Of a stretch of DNA of 12,927 nt, positions 6,810 through 12,831 are shown in pieces. Source of the stretch: Microcaldota archaeon (lineage in GTDB: Archaea; Micrarchaeota; Micrarchaeia; Anstonellales; Bilamarchaeaceae); contig DAOVFD010000019.1 in assembly GCA_030668565.1 (NCBI GenBank), positions 1-12,927 on the forward strand. The letters run 5' to 3'. Positions within the stretch are counted from its first letter, which is position 1; each line of letters starts with the position of its first letter. Below the pieces are notes generated by a model. That model saw only the letters and a program-made list of their open reading frames with translations, did not search any database and was not told the DNA's origin. The position numbers and the translations under genes are program-made.

Positions 6810-7763
6810 TTAATCACCGAGACCTTTCGGAGTCACCTTGAAGACACATTCCCCTTCAGGGAGGTTCGGACTGTCAACAAGCCTTGCAATCCTCTTCTCA
6901 TCCTTTCCTTTCCTGAGATAAAGGCGATAGGTTGAAGCATGCGCAAGCACATGACCCCCAATTGGCTTTGTAGGGTCTCCAAAAAGCAGTCCCGGATCAT
7001 CCATAACCTGATTCGTGATATATATGGCAAGATTATGGGTATCGGCAAGCCTCTGGAGAGTGTGGATATGTTTGTTCAGTTTTTGTTGTCTCTCTCCAAG
7101 TGCACCTCTACCCAGATAATCTGCCCTAAATTGGGAGGTGAGCGAATCAACTATTATCAGTTTGATATTATGGTCTTTGATTATATCCTCAGCTCTTTCA
7201 GCAAGTATCATCTGGTGATCGCTGTTTTCTGCCCTTGCAATATGGATGTTCTTGAGCACTTCCTGCGGGTCCATCCCCTTTGCCTCTGCGAGCTGGATAA
7301 TCCTGTCAGGCCTGAATGTATGCTCGCTGTCGATAAAAATTACTCCTCCTTCAAGACCCCCTTCCTCAACCGGTCTCTGAACATTAACAGCGAGTTGGAA
7401 TGCTAATTGAGTTTTTCCGCTCGCAAAACGCGCGTATGCCTCGGTAATTGCCTGTGTTTCAACCCCACCAGCAAGCAAATCATCAAGACTCTTTGAACTG
7501 GTTGTAATCTTTCCTATACATTTTCTCCTCTCAAAAACCTGGTCTCCTGTCTCATAACCAATCTCAACTGCATCTACAGCAGCCTCGACAATCTTCTTTG
7601 CAGTTTCGGTACTTATTCCTGCTGTTTCAGCCAAATCCTGTGGTGATGCGGTTGCAAGCGTTGAAAATTCACCAAATCCTGCTGCTTTCAGCTTTTCAGC
7701 CGTTGCTCCTCCTACTCCGGGAAGGTCCTCCAAATCCCTATATAATTTTCTTTTTTCAGCCAT
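6810..7763 (-). CDS. radA: RadA recombinase (archaeal Rad51/RecA homologue)
   Basis: ATP-dependent strand-exchange protein of homologous recombination. It has 317 residues, a normal length. N-terminal helix-hairpin-helix DNA-binding domain: LEDLPGVGGATAEKLKAAGF and following (about 11-62). RecA core: Walker A region ARFASGKT (111-118), Walker B LIIVD (202-206), IDSEHTFRPDRI (144-155), SQFRADYLGRGALGERQQ (210-227), and L2-side FGDPTKPIGGHVLAHASTYR (261-280). The usual RadA P-loop is GEFGSGKT; here the first and fourth glycines are Ala and Glu is Arg. A GTG nine bases upstream at 7772 is in frame, but it forms part of the GGTG ribosome site (7770-7773, 6 nt before the ATG), so 7763 is the start. 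The preceding gene ends 11 bases upstream, giving an operon. Confidence 0.95.
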   Translation of the reverse strand: MAEKRKLYRDLEDLPGVGGATAEKLKAAGFGEFSTLATASPQDLAETAGISTETAKKIVEAAVDAVEIGYETGDQVFERRKCIGKITTSSKSLDDLLAGGVETQAITEAYARFASGKTQLAFQLAVNVQRPVEEGGLEGGVIFIDSEHTFRPDRIIQLAEAKGMDPQEVLKNIHIARAENSDHQMILAERAEDIIKDHNIKLIIVDSLTSQFRADYLGRGALGERQQKLNKHIHTLQRLADTHNLAIYITNQVMDDPGLLFGDPTKPIGGHVLAHASTYRLYLRKGKDEKRIARLVDSPNLPEGECVFKVTPKGLGD

Positions 7764-7774
7764 CAAAAACACCT

Positions 7775-8056
7775 TTATTTATTCTTATTCGGGAACACCA
7801 GAAGCTTCAGATTACCTATTTTCAAGGTATAGAATTCATTTCCTGCCTTGGAAATGTTCTTCCACATTCCACCAACATTCATATACACTACATTTCCATC
7901 CCGGTCCCTGTCGGCCTGTACAACCCTCAAATCAGGTCTGTTGGAACCAGTTCGGGGCGCATCTCCACCCGCTTTCGGCGCCTCCTTCCCAGGATTAGCG
8001 TTCTTTTCAACTTCCTCAAAACCCTCATCAACCAAATTTACTTCCGCTTCTTTCAT
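7775..8056 (-). CDS. Small acidic protein co-transcribed with radA, possible DUF736-like end
   Basis: A 93-residue protein. Residues 1-20 are acidic (KEAEVNLVDEGFEEVEKN). Residues 21-42 are a flexible Pro/Gly/Ala-rich linker. The compact C-terminal part (about 43-93) has NVGGMWKNISKAGNEFYTLK and KLLVFPN, which recalls the short beta-rich DUF736-type pattern (gly-x-x-trp-lys...ser-lys-x-gly-x-glu-tyr/phe). That resemblance is by eye and tentative. The ATG is preceded by GGTG (8063-8066) at 6 nt. Its TAA lies 2 bases before the radA ribosome site, so the two genes are very probably one transcript and perhaps coupled in translation. A role alongside RadA, such as a small accessory or DNA-bound partner, is only inferred from position. 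Confidence 0.75.
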   Translation of the reverse strand: MKEAEVNLVDEGFEEVEKNANPGKEAPKAGGDAPRTGSNRPDLRVVQADRDRDGNVVYMNVGGMWKNISKAGNEFYTLKIGNLKLLVFPNKNK

Positions 8057-8068
8057 TCAAAACACCTA

Positions 8069-8117
8069 AGTATATACTTATATATAACATACTTATATAA
8101 CAGATATAGTATATACT
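8069..8117 (-). promoter_or_regulatory. radA-operon promoter with paired palindromic operators
   Basis: Two identical perfect 10-bp palindromes AGTATATACT sit at 8069-8078 and 8108-8117, 39 bp apart. Between them, the minus strand has TTATATAAG (8092-8100), a strong TATA candidate. It would start transcription near 8070, inside the first palindrome and just before the GGTG site. There is also a direct repeat TACTTATATA at 8075-8084 and 8090-8099. The layout suits a repressor that blocks both TATA access and the start point, but AT-rich palindromes can arise by chance. Confidence 0.5.
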
Positions 8118-8204
8118 AATGGTTTTAAAACAAAATCATTTTCAGAGAGGAAAAATCAGAACATTTTATTTTTATTCCAACCACTATAGAATCAGCTTCA
8201 AGAG

Positions 8205-8223
8205 ATAAAAATCAAAACAAAAT
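8205..8223 (-). terminator. Oligo-T region after the domain-II protein
   Basis: On the minus strand the bases just after the stop read ATTTTGTTTTGATTTTTAT, a run of T-tracts suitable for archaeal termination. This separates the gene from the radA unit, which has its own promoter. Confidence 0.4.
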
Positions 8224-8487
8224 CTATTCTTCAGTTACTTTATAGACGAGATTTCCGGAATGGACTTTTTCTGCTGTTTTTATTGCAACATCGTCTCCTG
8301 CCTTCGCTGCTTCAACATTCTTGTGCTCAACCTGCATTGAATCTATCGTCTGCTCAAGAACAACAGAACCGTCCTTATGTTCAATGGAAATTTTATCCCC
8401 AACTTTAAGCTCTCCGCTCATTTTTAGGGCTGCTACATTTATCTTTCCGAAGAAATGCGCAACCTCTCCCACAAGGGTTTTTCCCAT
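8224..8487 (-). CDS. Stand-alone translation-factor domain II protein
   Basis: An 87-residue protein made almost entirely of one beta-barrel domain like domain II of EF-Tu and IF2. LVGEVAHFFGKINVAALKM opens the barrel, GELKVGDKISIEH is the usual 'L-x-x-G-D' turn, and TIDSMQVEHKNVEAAKAGDDVAI matches the barrel's 'I-x-S-(I/M)-x-x-x-x-x-x-V-x-x-A-x-x-G-D-x-V' signature. There is no GTPase domain, so it cannot be an elongation factor itself. Archaeal genomes often carry such proteins annotated as elongation factor-like; their role is unknown. The ATG at 8487 has GGTG (8493-8496) at 5 nt. It follows the barrel-like gene by 53 bases and may have its own TATA-like TTTATTTA (about 8520-8527). Confidence 0.85.
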   Translation of the reverse strand: MGKTLVGEVAHFFGKINVAALKMSGELKVGDKISIEHKDGSVVLEQTIDSMQVEHKNVEAAKAGDDVAIKTAEKVHSGNLVYKVTEE

Positions 8488-8540
8488 AATTTCACCTAAT
8501 AGAAAAGGGAATAAGAAAATAAATAAAGGTTGCTGAAATC

Positions 8541-9278
8541 TTAGAACCTTACCCCGAATCTTGCAACCGAAGTTACATCCGTATGCCTGCTCTCCAGGTC
8601 AGTAAACATCCTCAGCTGCATTCCTGCTGAGAATCGTCCTCCAAACAGGATGTCTACAGCTACTTCTGAATAAATCGTCTTCGAAAGCACGTTTGCATCT
8701 ATAAGCATTTCGTTGAATACACGCTCTCCGAAGGTTTTACTTGCATATAAGGTGAGCTGCACATCCTCTTTTCCCCCAAAACTCCAAGGCGAAGCCCTGA
8801 ACTGTACGAACCATTCATCGGGAGTGAGCGTATAAAGAAGACCGGGCCGGTATATCGGTTCCATCCCGCTGCCTGCATCCATCTGTGCAAACAGACTCAG
8901 ACCTTTGAATACCTTCTGTGAAACTCTCGCCTCTCCATAGAATGAATCAATGCTTACTGAATTGCTCTCTGAAGGTTCGAAGTCAGCAAATCCATATAAT
9001 GATGTTCCGCTGTCAAAGGATGCCCCGCCCTCCATTCTCACCAATAACTTATTTTCATGGAGCGCATATCCTGGCCATACGGTTGCCCACCCGTTTGATT
9101 CTGCTTCCACGGGTTTTGAAGTTGCGAGTGCTGAACATACCATCGCGCTTACCATCAGTTTCTTTCCTGCATCCCACAGTCTCTTTGCGAAGGGCCTTTT
9201 AGCTTCCATATCGTTTTTCTTTCTATCAGCACCCTGTCTTTTTGCAACCTTTTTTCCATCAAACTTCATTTTTCTCAT
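8541..9278 (-). CDS. Secreted beta-barrel-like protein (outer-membrane porin-like)
   Basis: A 245-residue protein not assigned to a family. It has a long basic N-region (1-40, rich in Lys/Arg), a hydrophobic core LMVSAMVCSALA (41-52) and a plausible signal-peptidase site after VEA (59). The mature part alternates polar and non-polar residues in about ten strands of 9-13 residues, for example LSLFAQMDAG (127-136), EWFVQFRAS (155-163), VQLTLYAS (173-180) and FSAGMQLRMF (216-225). Turns are short and rich in Gly, Asp and Ser. The last strand, VARFGVRF, ends in Phe, as bacterial outer-membrane barrels do. There is no long hydrophobic helix after the signal. Length and pattern recall 10-12-strand porins. 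The start at 9278 is set by a strong GAGGTGAT site; GGTG is 7 nt away. The neighbours are archaeal. An extracellular beta-sheet protein without a barrel is the main alternative. Confidence 0.75.
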   Translation of the reverse strand: MRKMKFDGKKVAKRQGADRKKNDMEAKRPFAKRLWDAGKKLMVSAMVCSALATSKPVEAESNGWATVWPGYALHENKLLVRMEGGASFDSGTSLYGFADFEPSESNSVSIDSFYGEARVSQKVFKGLSLFAQMDAGSGMEPIYRPGLLYTLTPDEWFVQFRASPWSFGGKEDVQLTLYASKTFGERVFNEMLIDANVLSKTIYSEVAVDILFGGRFSAGMQLRMFTDLESRHTDVTSVARFGVRF

Positions 9279-9330
9279 ATATCATCACCTCATTGTGTTA
9301 TCTTATGATATTATATGTGTATTACTGAGT

Positions 9331-9341
9331 ATATATAATGG
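9331..9341 (-). promoter_or_regulatory. TATA-like box for the barrel-like gene
   Basis: On the minus strand the segment reads TTATATATAC. Transcription would begin near 9310, giving a leader of about 30 nt that includes the GAGGTGAT ribosome site. Confidence 0.4.
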
Positions 9342-9348
9342 CTGGGGG

Positions 9349-9380
9349 GAAAATTTTCAGAAAAACGATAAATTTAAATA
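9349..9380 (+). promoter_or_regulatory. Lrp-like gene promoter with GAAAATTTTC palindrome
   Basis: TATA-like ATTTAAATAAA (about 9371-9381) lies about 28 nt before the ATG at 9403, so the gene is probably leaderless. A perfect 10-bp palindrome GAAAATTTTC (9349-9358) sits just upstream. Its AT-rich core is the kind of site Lrp-family proteins bind, so autoregulation is possible but unproven. Confidence 0.45.
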
Positions 9381-9402
9381 AAAATTGCGGGAAAATAGGA
9401 TT

Positions 9403-10377
9403 ATGGCAGAAAAATCCCCGATTAAGCTCGATAAAAAGGACAAATTAATCATGCATCAACTTGAGAAAAACAGCAGGGCTTCCTATACTGCAATTGGAAA
9501 GGCAGTCGGGTTAAGCGGGGAGACGGTTGAATACAGGATTGACAGAATAGTAAAGGCCGGCATAATAACGAGAATGTTTGCAGAGCCGAACCTTACAAGA
9601 TTAGGACTCAAAACATATAGAATCTATTTCAAGATAGAAAGAATTGGCGAGAAGGAAGAGGAAGAATTGATTGACTATTTCGAGAAACACCCTCACGGGC
9701 AGTGGTTTGCTGAATTTGAAGGAGAATGGGATTATACAATGCGTTTTACACTGGAGAACGAGAGTCAATTCAAAGATGAAATCGGGAAGATAATGCTTAA
9801 ATTCGGAAAATACATAAAAGCGAAATCAATTGCAATAACTGTTTATCAGACATATCTTCCTGTTACTTATTTTGTCGAGGGTGAACGTAAAGCAATCTTC
9901 TCAACAAGCCCAAAGGAAGAAAAAATAATCGAGATTGATAAAAAGGACAAGGCAATACTTCATCTTCTCTTTGATAATGCACGAATGAAAACAGTTGATA
10001 TTGGAAAAAAAATTGGCCTCTCAGCAGATGCAGTAAAATACAGGATAAACAATCTCACACAAAAAGGAGTAATCAATTTCTATACTGTTTGGTTTGACCG
10101 ACGTCTTCTTGGCTACAATTATTACAAGGTTTTACTATGGCTTCAACACACGTCTAAGGAGGATGAGGAAAAGCTCCTTCAATATGCCATTCAACATCCG
10201 AATATAGTTTTCATAAACAGGGTATTAGGCGACTGGGATTTCGAATTGGATTTTGATGCAAAGGACCCTCAGGAGCTGCATAAGATGGTCAAGGAACTGA
10301 GAAATCACTTTGCCGGCTTAATCAGAGACCACAGCACACTGACCATTCTTCGTGATAAGGTGTTAAATCCGTTCTGA
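9403..10377 (+). CDS. Two-module Lrp/AsnC-type transcription regulator
   Basis: A 324-residue protein made of two Lrp-like halves, each a winged helix plus a ligand-binding-like alpha/beta domain. Half 1: winged helix about 9-58 (LDKKDKLIMHQLEKNSRASY ... GLSGETVEYRIDRIVKAGII), then about 68-155. Half 2: winged helix about 178-228 (IDKKDKAILHLLFDNARMKT ... GLSADAVKYRINNLTQKGVI), then about 236-320. The clear similarity between the two winged helices shows internal duplication. Normal Lrp proteins are about 150 residues and dimerise, so this chain may act as a built-in dimer. The ligand is unknown. An in-frame TTG at 9385 exists, but ATG 9403 fits the TATA spacing and is taken as the leaderless start. 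Confidence 0.88.
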   Translation: MAEKSPIKLDKKDKLIMHQLEKNSRASYTAIGKAVGLSGETVEYRIDRIVKAGIITRMFAEPNLTRLGLKTYRIYFKIERIGEKEEEELIDYFEKHPHGQWFAEFEGEWDYTMRFTLENESQFKDEIGKIMLKFGKYIKAKSIAITVYQTYLPVTYFVEGERKAIFSTSPKEEKIIEIDKKDKAILHLLFDNARMKTVDIGKKIGLSADAVKYRINNLTQKGVINFYTVWFDRRLLGYNYYKVLLWLQHTSKEDEEKLLQYAIQHPNIVFINRVLGDWDFELDFDAKDPQELHKMVKELRNHFAGLIRDHSTLTILRDKVLNPF

Positions 10378-10384
10378 AGAAATG

Positions 10385-10591
10385 CTAACTTCTGCTAGCA
10401 GTTCTCTCAAAGCATTTCATTGCTTCAGGTCCAAGGAAATCCTGAGGTCCCAAATCCCTGCCAGATTTCAACTCTGCCAATCTCGATATTGCCGGATCAT
10501 TTTTACCCAATGCCTTTGCTAGCGGCCTTGTCGGGATCTTCGGTCCTCTCCTTCCCCGTCTTCCTCTTTCCAATTGTTCTTCTCTTCTCAT
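10385..10591 (-). CDS. Small basic protein, unknown function
   Basis: A 68-residue protein. The N-terminus is very rich in Arg (RREEQLERGRRGRRG), followed by a more ordinary part with LAKALGKNDPAISRLAELK and DFLGPEAMKCFERT. The basic start could bind nucleic acid. No family is recognised. It is counted as a gene because its ATG has a strong GGAGG site (minus strand of 10598-10602) at 6 nt and a TATA-like TTTATAAG (about 10641-10648) that would give a leader of about 28 nt. It ends 7 bases from the stop of the convergent Lrp-like gene. The 10-bp palindrome CTGCTAGCAG (10392-10401) lies at its 3' end. Confidence 0.6.
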   Translation of the reverse strand: MRREEQLERGRRGRRGPKIPTRPLAKALGKNDPAISRLAELKSGRDLGPQDFLGPEAMKCFERTASRS

Positions 10592-10640
10592 ATTATTCCT
10601 CCGAATTTACAAACTCTCATAGGATATAGCTTTATTTTGT

Positions 10641-10698
10641 TCTTATAAATAAAAGTAGTGTTAAAATACGAACAAAATCCATCATTAATGTTTAAAAA
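10641..10698. promoter_or_regulatory. Divergent promoter region (small basic gene / ACT gene)
   Basis: On the minus strand, TTTATAAG at about 10641-10648 serves the small basic gene. On the plus strand, TTTAAAAA at 10691-10698 lies about 27 nt before the ATG at 10721 and makes that gene leaderless. The 129-base gap holds no other gene that I can see. Confidence 0.45.
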
Positions 10699-10720
10699 CA
10701 TAACAAATATCAATTTCTAC

Positions 10721-11368
10721 ATGGTAACAATATCGCGCGTTGTAGAAAAAATAATAAGGGAAAACCCATCGCTTGAAATAGCTCTTGCAAAAGACCTCCT
10801 CAGTTATTCCAAACTCGCCCGCTATCTAAGAGAAGAAGTTGAAAAAGAAACAGGAAAGAAGGTAAAGGACCCTGCGATTATTGTAGCGCTTAAACGGATG
10901 AGGGAAAAAGCAGAGAAAATGTATGGGCCCAAGAAGGCGTTTTCAGCAGATGAACTGGCCACCAACTCCAATCTTATGGAAATAACTGTGGTCCGCTCTC
11001 CTTCAATCCCAGGTATTATCCAGGATATTTACGAACTTGATGAAGTAAAGAAAGGCAGTGTGGTGAACATCACCCAGGGAAACAAGCAGACGACATTTAT
11101 TTTCAGTGATAAGATAGAAAAGAGAGTCAGGGGAATGCTCCAAAACGAAAAGGTAATATCTGAAATAAGAGACCTTTCCCAAATTTCAATTTTATTCAGC
11201 AAAGAGGTGTTTGAAACTCCCGGTTTTCTTGTCTATGTTCTGAAGGAAATCTCATGGAACAATATTAATCTTATCGAGGTAATTTCAACATATACCGAGC
11301 TTGCGCTTATCATCAAGGAGGAGGATCTGACCAAGGCGTACAAGATACTTAGGAAGGTGCTTTTTTAG
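10721..11368 (+). CDS. ACT-domain regulator-like protein
   Basis: A 215-residue protein of an archaeal type often annotated as a regulator of amino acid metabolism with an ACT domain. The N-terminal part (about 1-70) is helical and helix-turn-helix-like (VTISRVVEKIIRENPSLEIA ... LLSYSKLARYLREEVEKETG ... DPAIIVALKRM). The C-terminal part carries ACT-like alpha/beta repeats, clearest in ISILFSKEVFETPGFLVYVL and NINLIEVISTYTELALIIKE near the end. The ligand is unknown; ACT domains usually bind amino acids. In-frame GTG 10658 and ATG 10688 lie upstream of or inside the TATA-like box 10691-10698, so ATG 10721, about 27 nt after it, is the better start. It lies 53 bases before the ATPase gene on the same strand. 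Confidence 0.75.
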   Translation: MVTISRVVEKIIRENPSLEIALAKDLLSYSKLARYLREEVEKETGKKVKDPAIIVALKRMREKAEKMYGPKKAFSADELATNSNLMEITVVRSPSIPGIIQDIYELDEVKKGSVVNITQGNKQTTFIFSDKIEKRVRGMLQNEKVISEIRDLSQISILFSKEVFETPGFLVYVLKEISWNNINLIEVISTYTELALIIKEEDLTKAYKILRKVLF

Positions 11369-11372
11369 CTTC

Positions 11373-11421
11373 GCTATTATAATAGCAACATTTATATGTT
11401 TTTGGCTATTATAATATCAAC
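11373..11421 (+). promoter_or_regulatory. ATPase promoter with two palindromic operator-like repeats
   Basis: GCTATTATAATAGCAAC (11373-11389) begins with a perfect 14-bp palindrome. It is repeated 32 bp later as GCTATTATAATATCAAC (11405-11421) with one changed base. Between them is TATA-like TTTATATG (11391-11398), about 28 nt before the ATG at 11422, so the gene is probably leaderless. One repeat therefore abuts the upstream side of the TATA box and the other covers the transcription start. The 32-bp step is about three helical turns, placing both sites on the same face. Confidence 0.6.
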
Positions 11422-12831
11422 ATGATTAAAGACCGGGAATTTATAGTCAAATACCTGAAGGAAAGAAATTACTGGTGGAGCGAGCAGCGCATATATGATG
11501 AAGACGTGGGCTTCGTAAGGGAAGAATATCAGGCAAAGTTAATCAATGAACTGCGTTATGACAGAATACTCGCCCTCAGCGGTATGCGAAGGACCGGAAA
11601 AACAACTCTTCTGTACCAGATGATGCGTTATCTGCTCGGAAGCAATACACCAACGAAGCATATCGTTTATATAAAAGTCGACGAGCTATTGGACAAGTTC
11701 GATGATTTAAGAGAACTCATCGCATTATACGAGGAAATGACCGGTCTTGATGCAAAAAAGGAAAAAATATACTTTTTCTTGGACGAAATCCAGTACAAAG
11801 ACGGCTGGCAATTCCAATTGAAACACCTTCTTGATGCCAAATATGCCAGCAAATTCATAATTACCGGCTCGAGCACCTCTCTTCTCTATGAACAGGCATC
11901 CGAAAGCCTTGCAGGTAGGATTACATTCATAGATGTATCTGCTTTTTCGTTCAGGGATTTCGTCGAATTTTCCATGGTCGAGAAAGAACTGAAAATCACC
12001 GCAATGTGGCACGAATGGAAAGAAACAATTTCACCAAACGGCTTAAAGAATATCAAAAAAAGGTACGAATTCCTTCTTCCTTACCGCGAACAGATGATAT
12101 ACAAATTCAATGAATATTTGAATATCGGCGGTTTTCCGGAATGGTTCAAGATAAAGAAGCAGGCCGGCGAAAATCCGGAACTTGAATGGAAACGCAAACT
12201 CGCGGAATGCTTCCATATCATCATCCATAGGGATGTTATCGAAACCTTCAAAGAGAAAATAAGGGACCCCATTTTAATTGAAAAGGTGGCAAAAGAGATT
12301 GCTTTTTTCTCGTCTAACCGCTTCAGTTATTCCAGCCTTGCAAACAGACTGGACGGCAACAAGGATACTGTCAGGGAATATCTTTATTACCTTGAAGCTT
12401 CCGGCCTGATTTCAATATCAGAAGTCTATTTCAAGTCAAAGAAAGCGAGGGAAAAAATAGAGAAGAAGATATATTTTTGCGATGAGGGGCTGAGAAGGGC
12501 ATTAACAGTGGATTACGACGATGGAAAGGGAGTGGAGACAACAGTCAACCAGCATCTTCTCCATATTGTCCGCAATAGCAAAACTTTCGGAAAACTTTGG
12601 TACTGGAAGAACGGCAATGAAGTTGACTTTATTTTGGAAGATGAAAGCGGAGCAATTCCAGTCGAAGTAAAGTATCAGGAAAACCCGGGAATAAAAGGTC
12701 TGCTGGAATGCATGGAAAAATTCAATCTTAAAATCGGAATACTGGTAACAAAAAACCGGTTTGAGATAAGAAAAGAGGGAAAGGCGACAATTTACCAGAT
12801 TCCGGCATGGGTTTTTCTATTGGTGTTCTAA
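11422..12831 (+). CDS. Archaeal ATPase with DUF4143 nuclease-like domain
   Basis: A 469-residue protein of the large AAA/STAND-related ATPase family with a C-terminal DUF4143 domain. The family is common in archaea, and its function is not well established. Walker A SGMRRTGKTT (53-62); Walker B IYFFLDE (116-122); a sensor-like FIITGSS (145-151). The middle contains a winged-helix-like part (about 285-335, with YSSLANRLDGNKDTVREYLY). The C-terminal nuclease-like core has GNEVDFIL (398-405) and PVEVKY (413-418). The E-x-D ... E-x-K spacing (E400, D402, E415, K417) matches a PD-(D/E)xK-type active site that looks intact. It starts at ATG 11422, leaderless by TATA spacing. The stop overlaps the start of the next gene (TAATG). 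Confidence 0.9.
   Translation: MIKDREFIVKYLKERNYWWSEQRIYDEDVGFVREEYQAKLINELRYDRILALSGMRRTGKTTLLYQMMRYLLGSNTPTKHIVYIKVDELLDKFDDLRELIALYEEMTGLDAKKEKIYFFLDEIQYKDGWQFQLKHLLDAKYASKFIITGSSTSLLYEQASESLAGRITFIDVSAFSFRDFVEFSMVEKELKITAMWHEWKETISPNGLKNIKKRYEFLLPYREQMIYKFNEYLNIGGFPEWFKIKKQAGENPELEWKRKLAECFHIIIHRDVIETFKEKIRDPILIEKVAKEIAFFSSNRFSYSSLANRLDGNKDTVREYLYYLEASGLISISEVYFKSKKAREKIEKKIYFCDEGLRRALTVDYDDGKGVETTVNQHLLHIVRNSKTFGKLWYWKNGNEVDFILEDESGAIPVEVKYQENPGIKGLLECMEKFNLKIGILVTKNRFEIRKEGKATIYQIPAWVFLLVF

Noticed and set aside
6939..7406. A 155-codon plus-strand frame opposite radA
   Set aside because: It is antisense to well-conserved RadA core codons and shows no recognisable domain.
7598..8119. 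A 173-codon plus-strand frame over the radA start and operon promoter
   Set aside because: It crosses two genes and the promoter on the other strand, is rich in Ile, Tyr and Ser from AT-rich DNA, and has no ribosome site.
8127..8224. Direct repeat AAAACAAAATC at 8127-8137 and 8214-8224
   Set aside because: It is short and low-complexity in an AT-rich gap; no further copies or spacing pattern suggest a functional repeat.
8950..9381. A 143-codon plus-strand frame opposite the barrel-like gene
   Set aside because: The minus-strand frame has a signal peptide, a GAGGTGAT site and a barrel-like end; this one has no start signals and crosses the promoter region.
10392..10401. CTGCTAGCAG palindrome as a terminator hairpin between the Lrp-like and the small basic gene
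   Set aside because: It is inside the small gene's last codons, has no loop and no following T-run, so a terminator role is not supported.
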